Part shown: positions 11,097 to 22,340 of the stretch, piece after piece | Position numbering within the stretch: the first letter of the stretch is position 1 | How the letters are laid out: the number at the start of each line of letters is the position of its first letter | Position numbers and translations under genes: made by a program | NCBI GenBank assembly: GCA_014058105.1 | Contig: JACGCM010000715.1 | Span: 2,170,001 to 2,234,000, forward strand | Direction: 5' to 3' | Source of the DNA: Kingdonia uniflora | Lineage: Eukaryota > Streptophyta > Magnoliopsida > Ranunculales > Circaeasteraceae | DNA length: 64,000 nucleotides | The notes under the pieces: generated by a model | Told to the model about the DNA's origin: nothing | Seen by the model: only the letters and a program-made list of their open reading frames with translations | Databases searched by the model: none

Positions 11097-11697
11097 TGCA
11101 GAGTGAGCGGCGATGGTGAAGATGAGGTCTCAGAGTCGTCGGGAGGCTGCTTCCCACCGTATTAAGCAGTTGTATGACAAACTGGTACTGCGTTATTTTG
11201 GCTCGGTTAATCTGAACGGTCCACCAGTGCCGCCGCGTGAGGCAAGCTGCGAAGGAATGGGTGAGGCTGAGGCGGCGTTGTGGAAGGAGGATTTCCATTT
11301 GCATTATTAGTTGCAATCTGTCATCCTAGATCCAATGGCGCAGAACACAACTCTTGTGGGCCGGGCAAAGGAACTGGTTATGAAGGAAGGCTCTGATTCT
11401 GCCGGTGGCGGTTGTGGATTTGTTGTTTAGGTATTCTGGTTGTAATGTTGTTCAGGTACATGTAATGAAGTAGCTGCAGTATTCGCCAAGTCACGAAGAA
11501 ATTTTGTGTGGTATAACGAGTTTTTGTGTGTGATTGTTTACATTTTGTATTCTATCTTTTGTAGCATGTGATGTTATGAAGAATTATGAAATGAACATGC
11601 GTTGGACTTGAATTGTGTTTGGTTTGTGATATTTTGTTCAATTACTTACAACTCACAATCGTTTCTTTTATGTGTGAACTTGTCAGTCAAATCGACA

Positions 11698-13889
11698 ATG
11701 GAAGACTCTGTCGATAAAAATTGGTCGAAAGTTATTCGTGAAGAGTCTCCAGAAAGGTGTGAAAATGAACGTATTATAGACCAATTTTTGGCGAAAGCCC
11801 CATACGAGGGTCAACATTTTGACACTGTAGAGGATGTACGTCTGTGGTACGAACGATATGGAAGAGGGCAGGGTTTCTCCACAAGATACGCAATTCTACT
11901 AAGCGTTCAAGATCGGATGATATAGACAGAGCCCACTTTTGTTGTATTAGCAATGGCTTTTCAAAGAAAAACCTTGGGAATCCAGAGAGTAGTGACGTAG
12001 CTGGCAACAGAAGATCATCTGATAAGTGTGGGTGTAAAGCAACGATGAGCATAAATTAAAATACCAAAATAGGCAAATATGTTGTCACAAGTTTCACGGA
12101 TATCCATAATCATAAACTCGTATCTTCACGAAATCAACATCGGATGAAGGTTAACAAATTCTTTCCTAAAGCAGCAAAAATCCTTATAGCGGCATTTGAG
12201 CTTCACAATATTCCGGTCAGCAAGGTCCCGACATTATTCCCAGATAGAACTTTTAGTAAATGGGATTGTTACAACCACAATGTTAAAGTAATTAAGGAAT
12301 GACTAGTCAGAGGAGATGCACAAACTGCATTGGAGTGGTTTAGGAAGAAACAAACTACAGATCTGATGTTTTATTTTGACATAAAATTAGATGAGGAGGA
12401 CTGAGCACTGAATTTTTTTAGATCGATGGACGTTCAAGGTGCGCATATAAGGCATTTGGAGATGCTGTCACCTTCGATACTACGTACCGGACGAATGAAT
12501 ACAAGATTCCCTTTGCTCCATTTACAGGGATCAACAACCACTACCAATTAATTTAATACGGATGTGCTCTGCTAAGAAATGAGCAAGAAAACACATTTGT
12601 ATGGTTGTTCCATACTTGGCTGAAAGCAATAAACTACAAACAGCTATTTCAATTATCACCGATCAAGATGTAGCTATGGCCGCGGCTATTCCCAAGGTAA
12701 AGAAGTACTTCAACACTTGTTACTCCAATTACAGTTGTTAACTGGAGTATATTGTCGATTTTACATTACCAATATTGTCAAATTCGATAATATTCGACAT
12801 TTGTTACTCCAGTTACAGTTGTTAACTGAAGTATATTGCCGATTTTACATTACCAATATTGTCAAACACTTATTACTCCAGTTATAGTTGTTAAATTGTT
12901 GAATTCGATAATATTTGCTAGCATAACTCCAATCCATTTATATTATTAAATTGTCGAATTCGACAATATCATATAATATTCAGAGATACTTTCATTATAA
13001 GTTTTGGTACACCAGACATCGATTTTGTCTGTGGCACATCACAAACAAATTTCCTGAGAAAATCGGCCATGTTTATCGGGAACCATCTACATTCAAAGAA
13101 GATATCAATTCGATAATGCACAACACATATGAGGCTGTAGAGTTTGAAACCAAGTGGATGAGCCTAATGAAGAAACATAAATTGGATGATAATGTTTGGA
13201 TGCAAGGAATCTTCAATATTAGACAAAGATGGATACTGTTATGGAATAGGATAACCTTTTTTGTAGGGATGAACAATACATGACAGAGTGAGTCCATAAA
13301 CAACTTCTTTAATGGTTGGTTGCCAATAACAACTGGGTTGTACAGTTTTGTGACCAAGTACGAGGCTACCCTTTTAGAGATATATGAGCAAGAAAGTGGA
13401 GAAGACTTTGCATCAGAACACAGATATCGTCAAGTTGGTCCTCATCAAGCTCTACTGATAGATGCTGCAAAGATTTACACCAGAATAATGTTCCACAAAC
13501 TTCAGGATTAATTTGACTAGGTTGTTCGCTTCGTTGCAATTGAAAGACACGTAGAAGGCAATGTTCGGCAACTTACGGTAAAGTCCCATAGTGGTTGTAC
13601 CGAGTCATTTGAGCTAGAAATAGACTTAGAGAAGCTAACTGGTAATTATGGATACAAGTTATTTGTGTATGTTAAACTCCCATATTGTCACCTCCTGAAG
13701 ATTTTCTCGAAATACGACATTCTCAAAATACCAGAGGCTTTCATTATGAAAAGGTGGACGATTGGTGCAAACAAGTTTTCAAGGTCGTATAATAAAAGTC
13801 AGTTAGAAGGAGATAACTTACGACCTGCCTTACGCCATAGCACATATCCCTTCGTGCATCAAACTTATTCGAGAGGGCCTCGAAGATGA
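11698..13889 (+). pseudogene. MULE-1 FAR1/Jittery-type transposase, decayed
   Basis: The plus-strand frames line up with a FAR1-related MULE transposase. An N-terminal FAR1 DNA-binding region has FDTVEDVRLWYERYGR at ~11818, a +1 shift near 11895, then CISNGFSKK and CGCKATM. The HNHKLVSS block follows at ~12100. The catalytic region starts at [20 protein letters not shown] (~12462-12520), with the first Asp. ITDQD at ~12658 carries the second Asp. HRFCLWHI (~13018), a long helical part and a SWIM-type zinc region ending YCHLLKIFS (~13683) complete it. SWIM cysteines read as Tyr (GYKLF, PYCHL). At least six stops or shifts are present, and a ~250-bp palindromic repeat block (12720-12975) splits the catalytic domain. 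It is not functional as it stands. Confidence 0.85.
12720..12975. repeat. Palindromic repeat block 2, inside the transposase region
   Basis: Two-and-a-half copies of an ~85-bp unit (GTTACTCCAGTTACAGTTGTT ... ACATTACCAATATTGTCAAA, with ~20-base inner symmetry) are followed by degenerate copies of TTGTCGAATTCGACAA, ending with a perfect copy at 12949-12966. The block lies between the ITDQD part and the HRFCLWHI part of the transposase, where the coding frame resumes. It may be an expanded intron or an insertion. Confidence 0.8.
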
Positions 13890-14049
13890 AAGAAAGTTTT
13901 GATTTTACAGTTTTGAAGCTATACAAGCTTGAGTCTTACCTTCAAAACTATGATGAGTCTTTAACACAGATAAATGCATTACAATAAAGCATCTCAACTT
14001 CTGTCGCAGATTTTTTGGTATCTGGAGCTATGATTTTAAACTTTCTCGT

Positions 14050-14389
14050 TGTTCAAACAAACGGACGAGAGAAGACTGATCACAAGAAAGGGACAATATG
14101 GAAGGGGGGGGATGGAAGAGGCTATTATGAAGAAGAAGAGAACATGCAAAAGTTGTGGGTACTCGACAACCATGACAAACAGACATGCCCACTTCTCAAA
14201 ACGATGATAGCAGAATCAAGTAAGTATATATTTGACACTATGCATAAACGGCTTATTCTCTGTGATTTTTTTATAATGCATTCTATTCTATATTTATGCC
14301 ATATTTATAATAATGTGTTCTATGTAGGAGACAACAATGGGGAATCTGTTCAGCCGTTGCAATTGAATTCCGACAACCATAACATCTAG
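14050..14389 (+). pseudogene. Possible transposase C-terminal tail in MULE-1
   Basis: An open frame follows the SWIM region on the same strand, with KGTIWKGGDGRG and a Cys/His-bearing segment (LWVLDNHDKQTCPLL) near 14145-14195. It could be the zinc-knuckle-like tail found after some FAR1-type transposases, but the match is weak. The last part (14220-14330) is AT-rich and reads as non-coding or intronic. Confidence 0.3.
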
Positions 14390-14649
14390 GAAAATATAAG
14401 GAGTTCACATGCATTAACTAATAAATATGTATTTGATTATTATTGAGAGATTGATGTGTTGATTCAACATTATGTTTGCTTTGTAATTGGAATTTAGGAC
14501 AATTGCAATTTAGTATTTCACGGAGACAATAACAATGAATTATTTGGAATTTAGGGATTGTGTGGCTTTATGCACCCTCTATGAATTTGTAGATTGTCGA
14601 AAATACTGCATTAAATTGTTGGGTTATGTAATAGATCCTCTATAATTTA

Positions 14650-14850
14650 ACTAAATTGTCGATTTCGACAATATTATATACCCATAACTCTAACTACACC
14701 TTGTAATATTATCGGGTTCGACAATATTACAAATGTATAATTCGAAATACACTACCAAAATTGTCGAAATAGACAATATTATATATTGCAAGTAACCATA
14801 TACACTACAAGTATTGTCGAAATCGACAATATTATATTTTTTAAATTCAA
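14650..14850. repeat. Palindromic satellite array 3 in MULE-1
   Basis: Four units of ~53 bp start near 14653, 14705, 14759 and 14813. The cores read TTGTCGATTTCGACAA, TTATCGGGTTCGACAA, TTGTCGAAATAGACAA and TTGTCGAAATCGACAA. Each is followed by ATATTATATA and a tail resembling CACTACAA. It lies between the transposase and the minus-strand genes. Confidence 0.9.
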
Positions 14851-15110
14851 GTGCATTGTTAAAATATTCTTAAGAGACAATAAGTACATACTTTGAACAA
14901 CCATAAATGAGATTCAGATGACCTAACTGAAATGTATATACTACAAAAATAAATTAACATGGGGCACTTTTGCAAAAAATTATATATTGTGATATACAGA
15001 CAGTGAACTAACAGAACTGTCATGTACAAAAAATGGATAACCATGTAGGGATACTGCAATTAAATAGTGAGTTAACATAACTGTGATATACAAACATTTG
15101 GTCGACAACC

Positions 15111-16034
15111 CTATTTGATTATCGACAAACTAACAACAACCATGTCATTAACTCTATATCCCTTTATATTGTACTCTCTAAGTAATGTCTTGAAGGTCCT
15201 TACCCTCACATCAAAATACCTAGTCAGTTGTTCTTTCACAAAAGTCAGAGGAATTTCTAGATTTACATAACTGTAGAAAAGAGTAGAAACTAGAGGTATT
15301 GGTGCATCAAACCTTGGAAACAAGCGAATGTAATGGTTGTCCGCCCCCAAACCAAACCACCAGTACTTACTAGTATCCATAAGAAGGTTTTGGAACCTCT
15401 CATCATTTGAAGTAGTATTTCTTTTACGTGCCCAAAAGAGGGGTAAGAATGTATATGCTTCAGTATGGCTAATGAAGGCAACAACCTTCTCATAGTAAGA
15501 GGATAGTAAATACGCCATATGCCTATACTCCACATTTTGATGACCATAAGAACACGCCTGCAACAGAATTTGATACACATTATCACTATATGGAGTTAAT
15601 TGTATACCCAATATTTGGCTGAAGATACTCTTCCAGAATGCGAGGTCCTTGCAGAGAAAAGTCTTCAATGATTTCATTACATCTGGGAATCTATATTAGC
15701 TATGGTGTTAAATCGTGGCGGTAACCCTAAAACTAGAATTACTATAACTGATTTTGACGCCACGAACATCTACAAGATACTTCATCCACGGTTGGAATAC
15801 AAGTATCTTCTTCTTCTTAGCCATTTTCTCCCTCCTGGCAATGACAACATTTTTAAGGGTTACCGCCGTGAAAACTAAGTTTTCTTGATAATCTCCCTTA
15901 GTTCCTTGCTGTGCTATTGTGAAGAATCTTTCTTTCTGCTCAAAAAGTTCTTTAAAGGTTGGGTCCCCCATGTCTCCCATCCCTTCACTTGCGAGCGCCT
16001 TCTTCAATGCTTGACGCCAAACCTCCTGTAACAA
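15111..16034 (-). pseudogene. Minus-strand exons of unknown function in MULE-1
   Basis: Two open frames, 16034-15708 (about 108 codons, Lys-rich, MGDMGDPTFKELFEQKERF) and 15677-15111 (188 codons, aromatic-rich, FWKSIFSQILGIQL and YWWFGLGADNHYIRLFPRF), lie close together in the same orientation as the PMD gene. They could be its 3' exons or a separate captured gene. I recognise no domain, and they do not show the catalytic motifs of the Ulp1-type proteases that other MULEs carry. The second frame is long and compositionally protein-like. Nearby acceptor-like sites are not proven. Confidence 0.45.
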
Positions 16035-16074
16035 GAACTAATATTAGAACATACAGTAATATTAGAGTAATATT

Positions 16075-16530
16075 ACTGATTTCGACAATATTATATATGC
16101 ATAATTCCTATTATAGTGCCATAATTGTCAAACTCGGCAATAATATATTGTGCAAGTATACATGTATATTACCAACATTGTCGAATTCGACAATATGCTG
16201 TTGGTAATCGTCGAATTTGACAACTATGACTTCAAACCATGTATTAAACAAAGCAATCTCAAATAGGTACAAGAGTTAGAAATAGGTCATACCCATTCAC
16301 TGTTATCTACTTTCTCTCTTCAGAATTAACTAGTTTATTATGCTGGAAAAAAAAACTCCAACATTAGGATAAAGGTAGTTGGTACATGTACATGTACATT
16401 ACCTATATTGTCGAGTTTGATAATATTTTGCATGCATAACTCTAAATCCACTTCTTAATTGTCTAATTCGACATTATTCGATTTCAATAACATGATTTTG
16501 AAGCCATATTGTTGAATTCGACAATTATTA
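16075..16530. repeat. Palindromic satellite arrays 4 and 5 in MULE-1
   Basis: Degenerate cores occur near 16078, 16125, 16175, 16205, 16408, 16455 and 16510, one of them a perfect ATTGTCGAATTCGACAAT (~16176-16193). Two ~70-bp stretches around CAAACCATGTATTAAACAAA and ACAATCTCAAATAGGTACAA recur at ~16235 and ~16540, so a larger unit of ~310 bp has been duplicated here. The block falls between minus-strand exons. Confidence 0.8.
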
Positions 16531-17049
16531 CTTCAAACCATGCATTACACAAAACAATCTCAAATAGGTACAAGAGTTAGGAATATGCCATACCCATTCA
16601 CTGTTATTTACTTCCAAAGACTTCATCCTCTCTTCAGTATTAAGCAACTTCTTACGCTGAAAAAATAGCCAATATTAGGATAGACAGTGAAATCAACATT
16701 CCATAAAATTATGAAGGATGAGGGGGGGGGGAGTTTACGAGATGGTTAGTTTCCTCCGTACATCTCGCTAGTTCTTTCTTATACTTGGATGTCCAATTCA
16801 TTATCTATTCTAAAGATATAAAGGAGATGAGCTATATAACTCCAGTTCATTTAATGATAATTTTGGATACTACATCTGATTTTGAGCAGGGGTTAACCGA
16901 TATTGAGCATGGAATCCAAAATGATTACTACATCTGATTTTGGATAATCAAACACAAACTCCAATTCACTAACTAAAAAGTCGCACACAAAATTAAACTT
17001 AAATTCACTATTATCAAACACAAACTCTAATTCACTAACTAAAATTAAT

Positions 17050-18382
17050 TTTATTCATTTTGAATGACTTACAAAATCTTCTTTCGCAATCAACTTCTTC
17101 TTAACGTCCTCATGTGCAGACAACAAGTCATCATACTTCTTTGCTAGGGTTACATCTGGCACATGCTGATGTGATTGTAGCACAACAAGCTGTTCAAAAT
17201 ATGCAGCACAAGAACAATGTTACCAGACTTACAAATAATACACCACAAACCAATAATGAATTTTGGTAAACTCACAAGTGTAGCTGGAGGAAGATGTAAG
17301 TCTATCAACTCCATCAAAAATGTATTGACCGCTTTTAGTAATTCGCTCTCTTTACACTGTACACATTAGGGACAAAATAATCACGCCAGATACAAGAATG
17401 ATTAATGGAAGACTATTAGTAATTAGGGGTTATTAAAGTTAACACTATTAAAAGCTATACACCACATTACCTTTTTATTCAACTCAACAGATAAACTTTG
17501 ATTACAGTCTTCGAGGCCAGATTTTTACCTTAGCTCTTCCTCCAAACTTGTATTTTTTTCCTCCAAATTTTCGCACTCCAATATCTACAAAGAGAAATTT
17601 GACAAGGAAAATCAGGATTTTGATAAAAACTACAATGGATATGATAATGACATTTGCCTAAGACCTTATCTTTGCATCTAGCTGCCTTGGCAGATTTGCA
17701 AACTCTAGTGCACATTGCTTGTCAACTACACACTTTAGTTAAATGTCCGCCTTCATTTGTTCAATGGTTTTTTTTTTTCAGCAGATCACATTCACTTGTC
17801 TGAGGTTAAATTGACATGAAACATTTAAATTACTTTCTATGTTTTTGTCGATCTCGACAATAATACTATGTAATTGTCGAGTTCGATAATAATATATATA
17901 GATGATTTCAGAAATCACTCAGAAAATTGTCAAATTCGATAATTTACATGTTTCCACATTCACATATACTGTAATAATTGTCGAACTCGACAATTACTTA
18001 TACTAATAACTATACATATAAACTAATATTATGCTGGATGCAAATAGGTATATCTAACCTTCTCTTTGAGGGCATCTTTTAGGTTTATATTGGCTTCAAA
18101 CTCCTTCTCTTTATCTTCCTTGAGCTTCAAAAGCTGGCCATTTAGTGCTGTGATTTGCTGATTGAAGCCACCAGATCCACCCTTTATTGGCATGGTATCA
18201 TGGGCATTTGGAGACAGACTAGCATGCTCATGATGCTGCAAAAGTGGTAATTCAAGTGAGCAAGATATTAAAGAATATAAATTTTGAAGTAAATATAATA
18301 TAAGGGAAGTGTGATAAAAATAGTTGTAATATGTACTAACCGATGCATCATATTGTTCAGCAACATCTTCAGATTGGTGCAT
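17050..18382 (-). pseudogene. Coiled-coil exons downstream of the PMD domain in MULE-1
   Basis: Minus-strand segments at 18382-18029 (with GGFNQQITALNGQLLKLK and KDALKEKV), ~17715-17530 and ~17170-17080 are rich in Lys, Glu and Leu with heptad-like spacing. They are separated by AT-rich gaps with AG/GT edges and by satellite array 6. They follow the PMD exons in the same orientation, so they probably form the C-terminal coiled coil of the same captured gene. Frame breaks and stops are present. No enzymatic motif is visible. Confidence 0.45.
17840..18000. repeat. Palindromic satellite array 6 in MULE-1
   Basis: Four cores near 17848, 17875, 17930 and 17979 read TTGTCGATCTCGACAA, TTGTCGAGTTCGATAA, TTGTCAAATTCGATAA and TTGTCGAACTCGACAA. 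They lie in the gap between two minus-strand coiled-coil-like exons. Confidence 0.85.
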
Positions 18383-18419
18383 GGGGGTGTCACCATGCTC
18401 ATTGACACTGGCTTCCTTC

Positions 18420-20565
18420 CTTTGATGAATTCCAACATCATCATCTGTAGCTAGGTCAATAGTAATGGGATAGATCGTAGTCCATGAGACAAAGGCAAAC
18501 CACTCTAAGTATCCCTCTGTACATACTAGAGACCCCTCTCGTACCCCTCCCCCCTATCAGCTTTCTTCAAAATGAACTCCTTCCACTTTTGGGCAGAGAA
18601 GCAATCAACCCTCTCATACTTAAGGTTGAATTTACTTGGTTCTTTTGTGTTCTATAGGTTGGAAACCTCTGTCAACAGTCACTTTGTGGGGATGCCTTGT
18701 TTTCGACTGAACTGCTACACAACCCTATTTGGGTAGTAGGGCTGAACATGATCTGGACTTGCTAATGCACCATAGAAAAAGGTGACCTCCTTGAATGCAT
18801 GTGCAAAATCCCTTTTATCTTTGTATGGGTCTCATACAACCTACGTGAAAAATAAATTAAATGTATTATGCACCATTAAGTTGAATAATTTTTCCAGCAA
18901 GCCTGAGAAGGATTTGACAACATTGTCAAATTCGACAATATTATAGGGGACTGGTAGTTATTAAGATGGAGTATTGTCAATTTCGACAATTTACCATGTT
19001 CATTTTGACAAATTTGCATATGCACAACTAAAGAGAACCTAAATAATTATCAAAATCGATAATATTATATGTACAATAGTAGATGTACGTAGTCAATATT
19101 GTCGAATTCGACAATTATTCAATTTTTTTTAGTTGTGAATATGCAATATTGTTGAAATTGACAATGTTGAAACAGTGTAATCTACGAACTTCAAATAAAA
19201 TATGATACAGTGTAGCAGGGTAATAAACTTACATCCTCCAGTTTGTAGTTGTCCAATGCCTCCCTAAACTTAAGCAAAGCTGTACCACCGTATCTATCCG
19301 TAACAGATACGTCCCATTTCTAACAAGTACAGTGTTCGCATGCGTCAGATTCCATCTCCTTGGAGATCCCAGCAAGCTTTGGGAAATGTGTAAAGTTCCA
19401 CGACTATATGTATATAGATAAAAAATATAATTAGTAGAGGTTCAAACCATATGTAAAAAATAGTTACATAAATGAGTACGGAATCACCTCGAGTAGCGTA
19501 GTATAGCCTGCAAATTGCCTTCCATCATCTCGAGATGCTGCAGCCAGATTGTAATACATGTGGGCCAGAACTGCTGATCCCCATGACCACTTCTTTGCCA
19601 CCTTGTCCTTTGCAAGCAAGTCAAAGTACCATGCGCTGACATCTGTACCCTTTTTCGTGGGAAATAAAAAGTACCTAAGGACATACAACATATAAGTACG
19701 AGCAATAGACCTGGCTGTTAACCCCTTCTTCTTCTTCGCAGCTGCAGTGGTACCGTCACTGAGAACCTTCTCCAACTTGTATGCATAATGCTCTTTTAGT
19801 TTCTTCAGTAACAACGAATTCCCAACACCCCCAGCTTTTAAAGACTTGAATACATTTAAATCCTGCAGGAGGTTGTTCTGGAAAACCTCCATAAGCGCAG
19901 AGAATCCATAGGTACCACCAATGACCGTGGCATCACCATCTGTAGGCAACCCAACCTATTACTCTACATCATCCAGAGTTGGAGTCATCTCGTCCCATTT
20001 GAAGTGGAAACTATTAGTTTCCGATTGCCAACGTTCGGTAAAAGCAGAAATCAGTGCAGAGTTGTAAGAGTTATATGATATGGCCCCAATCCTATCCAAA
20101 CCTTTCAACTTAACAAAATCTTGGACCACTTGTGGTTCCTTTGTAAGGTCCCACGTAGACTGGTGATGGTAAATACGAATGGGAAGCTTCTCTTGAACAA
20201 TAATAATGATTATGTCAACAAAATGTAACTATCAATAATAGGACAAAACGTAATTAAACAAGGGATTCCATTAAACAATATACCTGCCTTAGCGCGATCG
20301 ACCTCGCTCTATAGAACCTGAAGCTCCTCAACAGGCTTTTATCACTAGGGCCTACAATTTCGTTGCTTGTAGCCCCCTCACCTTCAGAATACCCCCCAAC
20401 AATAAGAATATTCACATCAGAATTAGGGGAAATATTTGGGAGTGGTGGTTGAGTTCCCAAAGCAGCTTGGGCAGACTCAGTCTCAAATTCTGAACCCTGA
20501 GGACTATTTACAAAGGGGGAGACAATATTAAGCAGTTTGATAATATTAAGCAGTTTCAATACCAA
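18420..20565 (-). pseudogene. Plant mobile domain (PMD, MAIN/MAIL1-type) gene captured in MULE-1
   Basis: The minus-strand frames follow the PMD family closely. The N-terminal part at 20565-20280 has GPSDKSLLRSFRFYRARSIAL. Next come IYHHQSTWDLTKEPQVVQDF and GLDRIGAISYNSYNSALI with AFTERW (20190-20000). The exon 19949-19464 has GLPTDGDATVIGGTYGF, ARSIARTYMLYVLRYFLFPT and WGSAVLAHMYYNLAAASRD. ALLKFREALDNYKLED (~19280-19232) and SPDHVQPYYPNRVV (~18750) follow. Adjacent TAA and TAG stops near 19956 break the domain, and further stops lie at 18500-18720. Host PMD proteins of Arabidopsis (MAIN, MAIL1) act in transposon silencing and meristem integrity, and PMD copies are known passengers of plant transposons. 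The intron at ~18840-19230 holds satellite array 7. Confidence 0.85.
18915..19165. repeat. Palindromic satellite array 7 in a PMD-gene intron
   Basis: Five cores near 18923, 18974, 19049, 19098 and 19147 include one perfect TTGTCGAATTCGACAA (~19099). Spacing is ~50 or ~75 bp. The array lies wholly within the gap between the exons ending LDNYKLED and beginning DKRDFAH. Confidence 0.85.
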
Positions 20566-20899
20566 ATTGCATTACACAAAGGGGGAGACAACGAAATAGA
20601 CAACAATTTCGAATGATAATGAGATTTACCTTGAAGTAGACAACAACCTCCACTATCAATCCCCAAGCTCTTCTCTAAAAGGAATGGACAATGTCTTTGA
20701 ATTCAATTTTTTCTCTGAATCCCCAAATAGAATAATAAAGAAAAGGACAGTCTCTAGTGGCGAGACAGTGAGAGAGAGTGAGGGAGAGAGAGTGAGAGAG
20801 AAACTCAAACTGTTTGCGAGAGTGAGAGAAACAGAGTGAGTGAGTGAAACTGTTTGTGAAAGTGAGAGAGACAGAGTGAGTGAAAAAGATGTTTGGAGG

Positions 20900-21194
20900 G
20901 AAATGTTTGTTTGGTTTGTTTGGAGAGAGAGAGGGAGAGTGGGAGAGAGAGAGAGTGGGGGAGACACAACATTAAATGTGAGTGACGGATGGTTTGAAAA
21001 GAGAGAGGGAAATGTCTGTCAGCTAGAGAGAGTGGGGCAGGTAGGACTTGACATTTTTCCACTTCATTTCCCTTATAGAAAATCACCAAATTTTGAGAGC
21101 CACTCATCTAATATCACTCATCTCTATTAGATGAGTGGTTGTGGTTGAGTGAGACTTGAGTGTTTGAGACTTGAGTGTCTCTAAATCTTCTCCC
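20900..21194 (-). repeat. MULE-1 right terminal inverted repeat
   Basis: This is the inverse partner of 10283-10570. Relative to the left TIR it has two small internal duplications: an extra ACACTCAAGTCTC unit near 21155-21170 and an extra ATTAGATGAGT unit near 21105-21120. The two ends have therefore diverged since insertion. Confidence 0.9.
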
Positions 21195-21611
21195 TTATAG
21201 TAATATAGTACACTTAGACAAATAATCCACTACGTTTCAAATTAGAATTTGTCTAAATTTCCCGAAAAACATATTATCAAAGAAAACTACTCAAATATGT
21301 GTAAAAATTACCTTCAACCAAGACGATCGAATTCGCAAATTTTGCCTTTTTGTTGGCACAATAATTTTGATCCTCTTAAGTTCGCTTTCAAGGTACATTT
21401 TTACTAACGCCATATCGATTATGAAACAAGCACATGACTATTATTATCATGTATTTAATGGGGAGATTAAATTTGTTGTCTATGAGTCGTTAAAAGATAC
21501 GTGTCATATTTCTAGAGGGGCCTCACGTAGAGATAGGTGCATACGTACCTCACGGAAGCCGAGTTTGTTTACGATGGTGAAGAATCTGCAGGAGACGATT
21601 TTGTCAACTAT

Positions 21612-22340
21612 AAGACGTTAACGTCTCGCCTTGCATATTCTGTAATCAATTATTGAAATGTATGAGCAAGGTCACTGATTACTACACCGGCAGGAGGTAA
21701 ATTCCCACTATTTATGAGTATGGGGGGACCCATTTTTGCCATTAAGAGCATCCATAGCAGGTAGGTGGGGTGGGTTGAATACCACTTCAAAAAGTACTCT
21801 CCCAGGTTGGGTGGTTTTGCCTCGGTAGTTGGCTAGGTGAAAGAGATAAACCACCCAAAAATCCACCTTGTGGGTTGGTTCAGAGATCTCTGCAAGGCCA
21901 GTTGCTTAATTTGGCATGCCATACAGTTCTTAACCGTGCCGCATCGATGAGCCAATCAGAGCATGCCACTAGCTGCTGATTGATGCTGTGTAGAATTGAA
22001 TTGTGCTTGAAAGTTTTGATCTGGGATGGGTTCAAAACTGTTGTGAGAAAATGGAGTGAATTTGGCGGTTTCGACCGACCAAGTTGCTGCATATGCTCTA
22101 AGATGTTAATGTATATCACCCTGCAAATTATGTCACCGGCAATTTAAAATGTATGAGCACGATCAATGCTTACACTAGCGGGAAAATACATTAGCATTAT
22201 TAATGAGTCTAGTGATGTACATAGCGAACCTGCAGACTACATCATACAGTTTTGTTAACGGTATGACGTCAATGTCTTACCTTGGAAACTCTTTCACCAA
22301 TGATTTCAAATTATGAGCACCATCACTGCTTTAGGATCAT
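21612..22340. repeat. Old degenerate tandem repeat, interrupted by MITE 2
   Basis: Three diverged copies begin near 21612, 22101 and 22261. They share a (T)ATGACGTTAATGTCT-like start, CCTTGCAAATTCTGTCACC, then AAATGTATGAGCACGATCACTGCTTACAC. After removing MITE 2 (353 bp plus 3) the spacing is ~133 and ~160 bp. The 21204-21611 stretch before it has an open frame (21367-21621) with no recognisable family. Confidence 0.5.
21746..22098. mobile_element. MITE 2 (PIF/Harbinger-Tourist-like)
   Basis: This 353-bp element starts GAGCATCCATAGCAG and ends with the imperfect inverse CTGCATATGCTC. It is flanked by TAA (21743-21745 and 22099-22101). It has inner GGTGGGTTG and CAACCCACC-like blocks and no coding capacity. 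Ends and duplication resemble MITE 1 and MITE 3. Confidence 0.7.

Larger units (their letters stand above)
10283..21194. mobile_element. MULE-1: 10.9-kb Mutator-like element with transposase and captured PMD gene
   Basis: The ends are fixed by an exact 9-bp duplication TTATAGTAA (10274-10282 and 21195-21203), the length typical of Mutator elements. The first bases GGGAAAGGATTTAGAGACAC are answered by GTGTCTCTAAATCTTCTCCC at the other end, and the TIRs extend ~290 bp. Inside, a FAR1-type transposase pseudogene lies on the plus strand (11698-13889). A multi-exon plant-mobile-domain gene and further minus-strand frames lie at 15111-20565. Both genes are interrupted by stops. Arrays of a palindromic satellite sit in non-coding gaps of both. 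The size and gene set fit an autonomous MULE that has since decayed. Confidence 0.93.

Noticed and set aside
10918..19165. Palindromes as bacterial operators or CRISPR-like repeats
   Set aside because: Plant genes with introns surround them, and units form a minisatellite rather than single promoter sites.
20656..21130. Leu/Ser-rich ORFs on both strands
   Set aside because: They are translations of the GA-rich right TIR of MULE-1.
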